From Lucifuga dentata (taxonomy: Eukaryota; Chordata; Actinopteri; Ophidiiformes; Bythitidae): a stretch of DNA of 64,000 nt. Below, one piece after another: positions 1-12,095 of this stretch (position 1 is its first letter; every line of letters starts with the position of its first letter). Both the position numbers and the translations under genes were made by a program. A model generated the notes under the pieces. The model was given only the letters and a program-made list of their open reading frames with translations, searched no databases and was not told the origin of the DNA. Location: positions 1 through 64,000 of the forward strand of contig VXCM01000244.1 of the NCBI GenBank assembly GCA_014773175.1. Reading direction: 5' to 3'.

Positions 1-80
1 GGGTTAGATGGAGGCAGATGATTCGCTGTGGTGACACCTGAAGGGAAAGCCAAAAGGAAAAGAAGAAGAAGAAGAAGGTG
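1..80 (+). mobile_element. LINE 3' terminus cut by the window edge
   Basis: Frame 3 reads VRWRQMIRCGDT and stops at 39-41; an A/G-rich tail ending in a GAA triplet run follows (59-79). The motif RWRxMIRCGDP with a stop and a GAA tail is a common ending of reverse-transcriptase ORFs of fish non-LTR retrotransposons. Only the last 12 codons are inside the window, so the clade cannot be fixed. The element would have inserted in the intron antisense to grid2. Confidence 0.6.
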
Positions 81-2560
81 TTTAAAGTGTGTGAGGGAAA
101 TGGTGGGGTTAGCTGTACTTGTGTTGTAATGGTGACCTGCACAGTAAGGCCTTCATACTCTCAACCTATCAAGTCATACACACCAACAAAAGCTCAACAG
201 CTCAACTGAAGCAAAGAGACAAAAACAGAGAGTGTTTTGTCAAACAGTTTTGTCAGCCGACAGCCACGCCACATATACTGTCTTATCCTTTTGCATGTTT
301 CCTTGCATCTTCTTTCCCATTTGGCTTGTGTAGTGAAATCAAAAGCCTTGTAATAAGATGGAAATGCTGCCAACTCTAGTCCTCCCTCTGGCTCTGACAA
401 GCAGAGAGAGAGACAGGCAGGCATGCACCTTGGGAAATACAGACACACAAAGAAATACACACATGCATGCACACACAAAGATATACACACTACAGATAAG
501 CACAGACATATAAAAATGTACAGTTAAATGTACAGTGTATAACATTGTACTTGTTGCTATGTGGAATAGATCAGGTTTTGTGTTTGATTTTGTAAAATTC
601 TGTATTCTCTTAGGTGTCAGTGAAGAGATCATTTATTTCTAAATATCAAACAGGGAAGGCCAAACATTTTCTGCACATTTTCCACATCGCAGATCTGGCA
701 TGGTGTCAGAGGCTGAACAAAAAACTTTAATTATTTTTTGTAATTGTGGTTTGTCAAAGAACATGTTAGGCTTGAAACATTACATACAAAATTACATTAC
801 ACTGTGTAATTAACATTACCTTTTTCACATCAGATTGGTTACTGTGTTTCTATCACAAGAATTGACCAGATTTCCAGAGTAAACCTGAATTACCAACTTG
901 GTAAAATAAATAAATTATCTGAAAAAAAAAAACAGTGTCCTTATTAATGAAGAGCAGCACATATTAAATGTGTAGGATTTCAGGAAAAAGTTACTACTAC
1001 TACACTTGTAACAATGATCCACTGGCTTTCGGCTACATCTTTTTTTGCCAACTTGGTCATTGGAAGAAATACATTTTCTGTGCGAGTTAAACTCACATTG
1101 TTAATAGAGCAGCACAGATTGCATCAGTAAGCTGTCAGATGATTCCATCTACAGTTTAATTACTGAGCTTGAGATGCGTAGATTCCCTTTTTTTCTCCTT
1201 TGTGCATGTGCACACACACACAAAGGCAGACAGACGTATGCACACATGCAGAAGTTCAACAGCTCAACTGAGAGCACAGTGTTTCTCTTCTGATATCACG
1301 CTGGAATCAAAGCTCTGATTTAGCAGCAGGTTAAACAGATCTGTCAGTTCAAGAACTCACACACACACACAAACTCTTGCAGGAGATTCAATCCACCGAC
1401 GGATCATCAGCAAGGTCTGAGTGCTTTCAATAAACAAAGTTTGCAACACAAATTTATAAAGCAATAATAATTGAGTGTGAGCATGCATGTGTGAGCATGT
1501 ATGTGTCTGATGTATGGGTGGTGCTGTGGGGCTGTGTATATTGTGCGTATGTTTGCAAGACAATAATCTGTGTGTTTGTGTGTAGCATTATCAAAATTCA
1601 TCAAAGCCGCCAGAACCTCTAAAGGGAATCAAAAGACGGATGCAGTGACAACCAGGATTGGCAACCTGAAAATCAGAGCAACGCACAATTGATGGATAAG
1701 CTGTAAGTGAAACAGCAATAAAAACTGGGTGCATAAAACAAAAAGGAAAGAAAAAACAGGAACCACATAACGACAAGGACAATAAAAAGCTGAGTCAAAA
1801 GAACATCTACCACAGCCTCCACTGGCTCCCTCCCTGTTATACCCTGATGAGCACAGATAAATAGCACTTTGACAAACCAAAGCCAGTCCGATGATGAAGT
1901 GTTCAAGGACCTTGAGCAGGTGGCTGTTGATACCAAGAGACGTTACATCTAAGTCAAAAACTGTACCTGTGAGGTGTAGCATTACTGGAACAACTGTAGT
2001 TTGATAAATCTATGATTATGTTTTTCTGGTATGAAATAACCAGTTTTTACAGACAGCTTCGTCATGGAATCCTGCTGAAGACTCACAGACCTAACTGTCC
2101 CCCTTCACAGACACAATACACATTCCAACCCCATCCTTCCTTTGATTCACACAACCAGGAAATCCTCAAGATCCTCTGCTGTGATTTTCTGCCCATTTAG
2201 TCGTAAAGCCTGCAGAACAGATACTGTAGGACAACAAAACAGAGCTTCTAAATTTCTCTGACCTTCCTGGACGCCACGGTAACGAAAGTTATCACCTTAG
2301 AGAGACTTGGTAACACTTTGATCTTTAAAGCTCCTCTGCAATAAAAGAAAAGAACATACAGCCACTCTTATCTGCATTTGAGTATCTCACAAGCTCCTTC
2401 CCCCAAATGGTCACTTCAATGGCTCCAGATTGTCTGCAAGCCAAGGACTTCACAGAATTAAAGAACTGATCTCACTACACCAAATAAGACTCTTAATTCA
2501 GAATCTATTCAGTAAACAAGATATCTGAATTTACAGTAATGTTTAGAGTCATTAAATGAG

Positions 2561-2566
<6 letters not shown>
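81..2566. other. No recognisable feature (intron)
   Basis: AT-rich unique sequence with short CA/TG-rich patches near 430-490, 1210-1240, 1360-1380 and 1470-1590. Open frames are short and none resembles a protein family. Confidence 0.6.

Positions 2567-2606
<40 letters not shown>
2567..2606. repeat. (TC)20 microsatellite
   Basis: Twenty uninterrupted TC units ending at CGAG. Likely length-polymorphic. Confidence 0.97.
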
Positions 2607-2607
<1 letters not shown>

Positions 2608-3099
2608 AGTACCTTAAAACTATGTTCAGATATTGAAATTCATTTTCAATACTACATGCTTTTGTTGTATTGGTTTGTGTTTATTTAGTTAAAGGATTTA
2701 GTTTTACGTGTTACATTTCTCCAACATACTCCTGAAATCACAGAACATCACACTGTTATTTTATGGTCCTTTAAGTTCACACAAAATCTGTTTAACAGTC
2801 TACAGCAGTCTAAGCTTTTGTTCTATCTCTGTAATGTTTAGAATACTTACATTAATGTAGAAATAGATTTAGTTATGTAAAGATCATCAGATTTCATAAG
2901 AGTGTTTTAGATATTTAGATTTTTGTGATAAATTCAATTCCTATTGGACAACAAAAGGGATAATTTATTTGTGTAACATGGTTTTACTTGTGTCAGTATG
3001 TCATACTGTGAGTTACCATGTAAAAATTCTATGTATCATGCTTTGACAATGGGAAATGAGTGGATTTAGTACAAGTTATGTTTCTGCAATATCACAGAG
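2607..3099. other. No recognisable feature (intron)
   Basis: AT-rich sequence without repeats or coding signals, ending where the CpG-enriched segment begins. Confidence 0.6.
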
Positions 3100-4340
3100 A
3101 TTAAGCTGTGTCAAGCTGTTTGGCTGCCTTCTTGACATCATCGGGAAGAGCTCCTATAAGAACAAAGCATGGGCGTGTTCTTCACAACGTGTTCTTTCTG
3201 TTTAAAACTCCACACAGCCCATTGTTCTCTCTCTTTTGCTGCTCTCTCTTTGTTCCTGCTCTTGGTTCCCCGGACCTCTTTCGCTCCAGGACCTCTCCGG
3301 CCTCTCTTGGCCTTCCTCTCTAAGCCGTGTGGTGGCTTCTCTTCTCTTCTTTTCCCCTTTCTTCACCGCGCTGCTAAAACTCCGGCTAGCGGTTCTTTAT
3401 TTTAAAGTAATCTCAAGTAATTTTATTAGCTGCTCTAAGAAGTTTGTGCCTGAATCAGCAATAGATGTTATTACGACCTCCACATGATTTCATTCAAGCT
3501 ATTCAGTTCTAGCTACAGTTAGTTCTCCAAGTTAGCTGCTCTGCCACGTGCCATCGGCTCCGCTGACCACGTTGGGATTCAACTCCAGCACTGCAACTCG
3601 GTTCGACCTAAAGTCCAGCTCCCAGCTCCAGCTGTTCATCGAGAAGTGCGCTGATCTGGTTCCAAAGGAAGACCCGTTTGTTCGGATCTGTGACAACAGC
3701 CGCGAGTCCGAACATCCTACCCGAATCCTGAGGACTGCCTGCACCATGCGATGACTTCACAAGACGTGACCAAGCTGCTGAGCGCCTGAGTCAAGACTGG
3801 CGATCCAACTTTCCCACATCATTGGAGTGACCAAGCCCAATGTAAGATCTTGTCTTTGCCGATGTTAAAGTGATGCAGCCTAACTACGTTATTTTCCCAT
3901 TTCCATATCTTTCTTACTATCCATTTTTTATTTTCATAACTGCCGTACTAATAACTCCATAAAGCTAGACTCAGTTAACGTTAGGTTAGGATTTTATTTT
4001 GAAAATCCACCAGTTTTCCGTTGTCAAGCCTGGTTTTCATATCTCACATAATACCTACCTCATTTGTATATTATTCTATTTCTCACCTGTAAATAAACGT
4101 TAACCTGTGCAATAATACTTTGTTTGCCTGTTTCAGTTCAGAGAAGAAATCATTGAATGAGTAAAGAACTACTCCTTTCAGATTTGAGCCCGAATATTAA
4201 TTTAAGATCTGAGACTGAATATTAATTAAATAATCAAAACATTCAGTTTAAACGACTTAATTCTCCACATAACGTGGTGTTCAATTTAAATAAGATTAAT
4301 ATTTCATTATTGAAATTATGATCTAAACATTGCAACTTTG
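3100..4340 (+). other. Unassigned promoter- or LTR-like segment
   Basis: A compact segment that differs from its AT-rich surroundings. CTATAAG at 3152-3158 is followed by a pyrimidine- and CG-rich stretch (3225-3390), a further CG-rich stretch (3540-3830) and a donor-like AATGTAAG near 3839. Beyond it lie AATAAA at 4092, then AT-rich sequence with two near-copies of a GAATATTAATT motif (4192 and 4219). The order TATA, long leader, donor, polyadenylation signal would fit the end of an LTR retroelement, or an antisense alternative first exon in the intron. I could not find terminal TG/CA with a target duplication, and no frame is protein-like, so the family is left open. Confidence 0.25.
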
Positions 4341-5626
4341 ATTGCTTTACCTTAAATTAATTAATACTCATATGATACTACTGTTACGCATACTATATAT
4401 GCTACAGAGGTGCACTTGTCCTTTTATACATGTGACTGCAAAATCCCTTTTCCCTTTAGACAAGCAACCCATTCCCACTGGTAAGATCCTTGGACAGCAA
4501 ACACCACCACCAACTGCCACTCTAAATGATTTTGTGCAGTAGAAAATCAGGTTTCTAGTCGTATCACAGTTGTGGCCATTCTGGATCCATGAGTTAAAAG
4601 TTGCTCATGTAGTTCTCTCATGTAAGTACAATCTAGTCAAATCACTGGGATTTTAACATCAAATATAAAATGTTACATTGTGTGACAAGATAACTGGGAC
4701 ATTAGCTTTAGGCTTTAGGTATTCTATACAGTACAGTTGATAATGAGGCTGAACAAAATCTCCAGGAGGGCTCTTTTTTTTTTTTACATATTCTCTTTAT
4801 GTGCACAAGTTTCCCCCTAAGACTCTTAAAAAAGCTTAAAGGAACTGAAGACTTTAAAATGCCGATGCTGATGTGAGCATGAATGTTTGACTAGACTGGT
4901 GACCTGTTTAGGATGCATTCTGTGAGGGAATGCCATAATATCCTCCATGCCCTCATGATTCTGAATAGCAATGAGCTGATATAAGTGAATGGATGCATAT
5001 TTTAAGGTGCTTATATCAAAATGCAAAAAACAATAAGACCGGTGAGAGATAATGATAATCATCTCTGAAACATGTTTGAGTGGATTAATGAATAATGATC
5101 CTATCAAATGTCACATGCAACTTCAAGATTGACAACTGAGAGATTTGCTGAGGTGATGGAGTGGGGTCACTGAAGGAAAAAGATGTATGCCCAAGTCCAA
5201 TCAGCTAGTGTTTTTCTGTTCAAATTTGACAGTGACTTGATGTAGATTAGATGCAAGAATTATCTGCTGTCATTGTCAATTTTTTTATGGACACTGAAGA
5301 CCATATTAAACACCTGATCCTCTCCACTGGCATGCACACATACAACACATGTACACATACAACGGAGGGTGAACAAATCTTTATGACAATGTTGCAAATA
5401 CCTGTCATTGCAATGAAAATGAAAAATAAATAACCCTCAGTCGTCATTCAGACAATTTACATTGTCTAAATAAACTACTTGTACCAATGTCTTCAAAACT
5501 GGGTTGCAATATATATCCATGATAATATGAACCTTAAATATGACATTCTCATTGTACAGCATATCCAATTCTGAGGCCCTGCATCAATTTTCTCAACAGC
5601 CAATGTACGGTTGCGATAAAAGTTAA
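4341..5626. other. No recognisable feature (intron)
   Basis: AT-rich unique sequence with a T run near 4772-4785. A short in-frame stretch between splice-like sites at 4450-4540 is too short to support an exon. Confidence 0.55.
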
Positions 5627-5658
<32 letters not shown>

Positions 5659-5692
5659 CAATAAGGATGAAAGAAGCCAGGGAAAAATCATN

Positions 5693-5724
<32 letters not shown>

Positions 5725-5757
5725 CAATAAGGATGAAAGAAGCCAGGGAAAAATCAT
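5627..5757. other. Single-N join between two identical 65-bp copies
   Basis: 5627-5691 and 5693-5757 are the same 65 bases (a GA microsatellite plus its right flank), separated only by N at 5692. This is the signature of overlapping contig ends placed side by side. The true locus probably has one copy. Confidence 0.85.
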
Positions 5758-7079
5758 AACAAAGAAAATAAATACCTTATGTTTTGCTTACATTTCCATC
5801 TCTGCAGTTATCAACCCCCAGCATTCTGCCACACTGATTTTTTTTCTCTAATGGTTTGTAGTTTCTCCTGTTAAAGCTTTTTTTTTCTTTTAACATTTAT
5901 GCATAAAAAACAAGCAGATTTTGATGTTGTTTTCCATGGCTGTTCACCCCAAGCTGGCGACCTTGGCTTTGACAATTATGCAGCGTAATTTCTTTCAAAA
6001 GGAAAACATGGGAGACTAGTGAGAGAATATCAAACAAAAGCTGGGACATGAGTCTCAACAAAACACACCAACGTGTTGAATATGGAGCCACCAATAAAGC
6101 TGATATTGCATAATCAGAGAGTGGTGTTCCACATGGACACAAACACATATTACAGCTGCCAGAGGAACACAGACATCAACTAGGAACAAGAAAAGTAACT
6201 GAAATTTAACAACAGCTCTCTGGTATCAATATAAATCCTTCCATTCTAAATCTGTTTGCATACACAAGCATAAATAAAGCAGAAATAACTGGATCATCAG
6301 GAGGAATAGATGTTCCCTAATAACTGAATGGAGAATTACCTAGTCGAATGGCTGCCAGTGAAAGCAAGCAAGAGAAGGACAGAGGGAGAGAGAGAAGAAA
6401 TTGAAAACAATGGAGAAACACAGAGGTGACTATGGGGACAGATAGGGTTAAAGAAAGAAATAATACAGATAGAATGAAAAGACAGCTCAGAGATTCTGAG
6501 AAGAAAAAATAAAGAAAGGTACTAAGGCAGAAGTGACTGTATAATATACTGTAGCTCCCTTCTCAGCACTGCAAACTTCTGTAAGATTTGAATCATTCAT
6601 GAAAAAAAGATACAACAAATAAACTGAAAGTATATGCTGTAGTGCTATTGTTACAAGGTTAGATGTTCAATTCAAATTCCACCTGAGGCACAGCAATGTG
6701 TTTTGAATAAAACCTGTGAAAATAGCATGTTCGTGTCAGGGCTTAAACTTCAATATGTGCACTGAACTGACAATAACTTAAGATAATTTAGAGAGATGTT
6801 TTCAAATTTTCTTGACAGCTACACACAGCAACTAGACAAAAAGGAATATTTACTCTGATACATATTAAGACCATTACCCAACCTTTAACCATTCTTTCAT
6901 CCTCTTATCACTTTCAGTCTTCTAAGCCATTTGAATTGTTCCACTTATGACTGCTGATAACACTTTTTTTTTTAATTTATTTATTTCATGTTTTCAGATC
7001 ATCAGCTCCTACCATTTCCCCACTCTCATCCTCATGAGAGAAAAAAGCTCAAATACTCCGATTTGATTTCAGAAGTAGA
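5758..7079. other. No recognisable feature (intron)
   Basis: AT-rich unique sequence with purine-rich patches (6360-6530) and T runs (5878-5890, 6964-6973). No coding or repeat-family signal recognised. Confidence 0.55.
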
Positions 7080-7960
7080 GCAACAGGGATAGAAGGCTAG
7101 GCTCCATTTTACGGAGCTTGGCTATAGAGGAATCATAGGTTCAGTTTTGTTCTTATTTGGAGAATTAGGAGTTAAGAGGGCGGAGCATGAGACAGGCAAT
7201 CAGGCCATGGATGAGACTGCAGTGAGGGCTAGTGAGCGGCTGTGGATTAGAAGAAAGGAAAGTGTTTGGGGCAAAGATACCAGTCAGTAAGTGTAGTGTA
7301 ATGGAGGTAGAGATACTTATCGTGATAGAGAAGGTAAAGGTGGCTTGTTTTGTTGGTTTGTTTCATTGTGCATTCTCTTTGCCCTGTCTGTTAGTCAGGC
7401 TAGTTTCAGGTAACAAGCTAACTTCAGGTAGCAGGTATGTTAACAAGCTAGCTTCAGGTAGGAGGTAGCTGAGGATTTACTGATGGCTACAGCTGTTTGT
7501 GTAGAATTGTCATGGATTATCATTTCTGTGTTCATTGTTGTATTTCAGTTTCTGGGTTTTGATTTTCAGCCATGTTAGCTTCATGCAATCACAGTATCTT
7601 ATGAAGTTTGTGAAGATAATATAGGTAGCAGGATTGCTAACTAGCTAGCATGGCATACAGTAAACTGTGTTGGGTGTGTGGGAGCAGGCAAAAATAGGGG
7701 TGGCTTCTGGGGCACCGGAGCTCACTTCCAGTCTTCTCAGTATTGTGGACCCAACTCAAGAAACGCCAGTTACAGAGAAGGTTCCCACCTGATGACCCAA
7801 GACTTGCCTGCCCCAGGGTGGTCCTAGTAGAATGGGTCCTGGTAACCCTGGGTTTGGCAGAGTCCACAAGGAGTTTGGCGGTCCTTCTAAGAAACCTCAC
7901 TTTTAAAATCGGGTCTTTCGGCCACACACAGCTTAGCTCAAGCAGCTAAAATGTGTGCCT
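7080..7960. repeat. Unclassified segment with a 30-bp tandem pair
   Basis: 7411-7440 and 7441-7470 are near-identical 30-bp units (TAACAAGCTARCTTCAGGTA core). The surrounding sequence is less AT-rich and contains short GCTAACTAGCTAGC-type runs often seen in fish repeats. No terminal repeats, tail or coding remnant was found, so only the tandem pair is certain. Confidence 0.4.
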
Positions 7961-10556
7961 GATTGATCAATCACATGCTCTCTACTTGGGAAGAGTAGCA
8001 TTCACAGACAGAATGTGTGCAGAAGATCTAGAATAGGTTTGGACAGGAAATGGTGTTTCCTGTTGTTCAGTCCAGCAGTTTTATGACAGCACAGCCTGAT
8101 ATCCACTGCTGTGCCTGGTAACAGATGAAGACATCATTTAACATCAGCTCTGGGCTTCCATAGGAATACTCACCAAACTTGTTGCACATACCATGTGTAT
8201 TGATAAATGTATTTTATCATTCAATTAAAAAAAAAAAGCTTAGAAGTTACGCAAATTCATGAGAAACCCACTTGTCAAACATGATGAATCAGACATTCAC
8301 CAGCAAATTACTTTAGACTTATACTTTTTCTATTATCTCATTAATAGTTGATGACACTGAGAAGCGCCCTGGAATTCATACACATGACATGGCAAAGGAG
8401 GATCCCAAAGTTCACGATGCTACATTGTGTTTTGAAAAGGCTACTAAAACATTTAAAAAGCTAATAAATTGGTCATCTTAAAACTGGTCACATAATTTAA
8501 ACACACTAGAAACAGCACCCAGCACATAGGTAAAAATATAAAAAAAAAATAAATCAGCAATTCATTCATAAAATATAAAATAATTACTTCTTCTGTCTTC
8601 TTTGAGAAAGAGACCCCTCCCTATAATAAAAAAAAAGTAAAATATCAGGCTGAACTAAACACACAATGCTCTCCAAAAACAGTGGGAAGTGTAAAGGGCA
8701 ACCATCACTACAGGCTATGTAACCGTGATGGAGAGGGAGATTGTTCAGTGATACTAAACATCTAGAAATGCCAGCTTACAACAGTAACAAAGGCCATTCT
8801 GGACTGCTAATAGGTGTATCGCAAACAGAACACTGACATTTTGGACACTGTGCCCACCATTACATTGGTGTATTACTGAGAAAGAAACATTTTAAGAACA
8901 AATTTGCTAAGCAACAAGCTAAATTTTTCACATGAACAAACCATCATTCTCAACTGTTTCAAATATCCATATAAGGAGAAACCCTTGTATAATTTCTGCA
9001 AAATGTTGCTGTTAGCCTAGAATAAAAGGCAGACGTTAATTTCTGCTTGTTTTTCTGCACGGAATGTTAGCAATATTCCTAATATTCTATTTATGTGACA
9101 TTTTTTGATTGCTCTGATCGAATTTATAATGCCCCAGACCAGTTGTTTGTTTGCTGTGTTCATTGTTTGTGTGTATTATATATATATATGAAATTCTATT
9201 CTAAATAATTATATTTATGCATACAGGGATGCGAGTTAAATTATATATCAGTATAAATATGTTTATCTTGAAAAATACAATAATTCATACAGTACCTGAG
9301 ACATGCAAATCCAGTAAAATCTAGTTTCATTTTATTTTCAACTGGTCGATTTGTCTTGCATTGGTTAGCATATTGGCTTCACTCAAACATGTTTGGCAGG
9401 TTGTATCCTAATGAGAGAAAAGCAGCTAATAAATTATTAAATCGCATTAACCACCATATTCAAAATATGAATTAAAAGTGCATCAATTCCATATTTTATG
9501 TTTCTCTCTCTCTCCCCCCACATTTTCAGAAGTGGCATAGAGGGAACCCTGTTGTGCATGCTTTATTTCATTAATGCCTTATTAATGTGTTAATCATCTC
9601 AAATTTAACACTCCTATAAAAAATACATTCTGTCTCTTAGTGACACTTTTCATTGGCAGGTCACAGGAATGTTATCAGGGTTCTGAGGACTTGATTCCGT
9701 ATTGCTGTCTTTTTCACTAGAATCACTGCATGGTGAACTGAACCATGACATGCAGATAACACAGCTTTACTCTTTACATTGAATAATGCATGCATAACAT
9801 AGCATCATTCATCACTATAAAACACTAAGTTACAAAAATATTTCCGACATCACCCCCCCCACCCTCCAAAATATGTAATATTACTACTGGCAGCTCACAA
9901 TATGAGTAGATAAAAAACTTGTTTTATTGTACATTATAATGGTCGTGTAATTCATAATAATGTTTACTTCCAATGTTGTCCAAGGAAATCTTGGTCTGTT
10001 TGCACCATGACTCACTCTTCCTCCATGTGTCCTGGACGGCATCAAACAAACAGATCTGGACTGCACTGAGTATACAGGTATTTGTTCACAGCATCATTTT
10101 CAGCAGCAGTCTGAGAACACAACAAATTTAATTTAGTTTGGAGTATGCCTGTGACATAGTTACTCCATGTTGCTGTGGGTCGTATCCTTGCACATATTTC
10201 TCCGTTTAGGCTATTTTCTGTCTTCAAAACAAAGCAGCAGGCTCAGTCTCCATGAAGAGCTTGTGTCTGTAGTTTTTCTTTCTTCCTCTAAAAAATGTTT
10301 GATGACTATTCACAGGTTGTAGTCGAAAAATCTGATGGTGTAGCTAATGGACTGTAAAATATCATTTCACAAAGTGAATTAAGCCAGCTTCTTCAGAACT
10401 TTAAAGTTTTCAAGATTTTTTCCATGCATACACAGATTCTCTGCAGAAAGCTGCTGCAGAGTTTTGTGTATTTTGTGAAATAATACAGCAGACTAACATA
10501 ATATAATTCAGTATAGTTTTAATTAATATTAATCTGTTTGACTTATTCATCCTGAG
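7961..10556. other. No recognisable feature (intron)
   Basis: AT-rich unique sequence with A runs (8226-8236, 8540-8550, 8629-8637), a TA run near 9177-9188 and a C run at 9852-9859. Nothing coding. Confidence 0.55.
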
Positions 10557-10593
10557 GGAATGTTAAAAAGTTCTCAGATCTTTTTAACATTCC
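10557..10593. repeat. Perfect 14-bp hairpin
   Basis: GGAATGTTAAAAAG (10557-10570) is the exact reverse complement of 10580-10593, with a 9-base loop. No T-run terminator role applies in this genome; it may be a chance palindrome or a transposon remnant. Confidence 0.8.
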
Positions 10594-12023
10594 TTTTATT
10601 TCCTCATTTCTCACTTCAAATTTCTGGCTATCTCTTATCTGCTTCATCAAACTCCTCTCATCTCTCTCCTTCCACATTTTTTTCTCATCTTTGTCTGCTC
10701 CTCCTGTCAATTCCCTTTTCTCTCTCATTTCTCCACTCTTCTCTCCAACACACAAGGTTTCTGTGACATTTATCAAGATGAAAAAGCCCAAAAACATTTT
10801 ACTTTGCAAAGGCAAGATTTTTCTATTGCAAGCAGCCATGCACACATGCGCACATATTTTGCTATGCTTAGCCAGCAAAAAGAACAAAGTCTATGCAGGA
10901 TGCTCAGCAAATATTTGGCCAATGTCAGGCCAGGAGCCCAACTGGGAGTGTGGCACCTACCTTAGCTTGGTACAGCATCGCAAGGTTGACTCCAGCTGTG
11001 TTCCTTTGTTACCCGTCACCCTTTCTCTGTATCCAACCACTAAGCCAGAGTCCATCAAAGCCAGAGTAAAAGGAAGACTCAGCTTTAGCAATAACAATAA
11101 AATTAGGATGTAAGACAAATATGGATCAAGTTGATTTATGATGCTTATAAATAAAGTAACCCACTGTTCAAAAAGCAGTGTTACATTATTCATATGGGTG
11201 GCCTTAAAAGCACACCTGCATCATTTACACAAATGGGTTTCCAGTGTGCTTCATGTAGAGAAATGTGTATCATCATGGTTCACAGAAGTTCACATAAGTG
11301 TGCAAAGGCAATAGAGCCATTACAAATGACAAGGGGAAAAGTGCACTGCAAACTGTTCTGAGAATGCTCTAACATGAGCAGATGCTAGTGACTGTTTTAC
11401 AAAACAGTGTGAATACTTTGGCTTCATAGGGTAAATAACATAAACCATCAAGACCTGAACATGCCAGATAATGATGACCTTGACTATATAAGAAACCAAA
11501 CTGTACCTCAGGTCTTCAAAGTTTATTTGACTATCCATTCATCCATTTTTTCTATATTTATTCTTTTTATTTACTTCTGCCCTCTATATAATGTTTATGT
11601 CCCTTTACCACAATTGTTTATACCATTATCCTTTTCAAATGTCAAATTCAACTTTTATTCACTTCACATACAATTGTCTAATGATGTCAAATTGAATTGC
11701 ATAAAAAGAGTAAATGATCATATCAGTGCAAACTTTACTGAAAATATCTATCTCTTCACAATTCCCATCACTTTTTGTTTGCTGATTTCATCTCCGTTTG
11801 CTCCCCAACTCTATCTCTACATTATTATTCCTTCAACCCTCTCTGACAAAATTCCTGTTTACCACCCACCTCTCCTTATATTCTTGGACTCTCCGAGCAC
11901 TCCTGATAATTAATGAAACAAGAAAAGAACAAATTTTAAAAATCATCCTAAGAAACCATGTGGCACATGGGTTTGATGTTTTAAAAAACATTCTTGAAAT
12001 GAACATGATCGTAAAATCATGAC

Positions 12024-12027
<4 letters not shown>
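10594..12027. other. No recognisable feature (intron)
   Basis: CT-rich at 10600-10750, then AT-rich. Frames of 140 and 150 codons (10691-11113 and 11461-11913) have composition-driven, repeat-like translations and no family resemblance. Confidence 0.5.
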
Positions 12028-12062
<35 letters not shown>

Positions 12063-12095
12063 NTTTTTTTTTTTTTTTTTGTTTTGTTTTTTTTT
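12028..12095. repeat. Poly-T tract with N at 12063
   Basis: About 65 bases, almost all T, with one N and two interrupting Gs. The N marks an unresolved homopolymer length. The tract could be the tail of a retroposed element on the minus strand, but no element is recognisable beside it. Confidence 0.85.

Noticed and set aside
4396..4543. Possible small exon with AG before and a stop after
   Set aside because: Too short and unsupported; the splice-like sites are weak.
10691..11113. 140-codon frame on the plus strand
   Set aside because: No family resemblance and no conservation evidence available; length is compatible with chance.
11461..11913. 150-codon frame on the plus strand
   Set aside because: AT-rich composition gives an I/F/Y/L-rich translation with no domain; no splice or promoter context.
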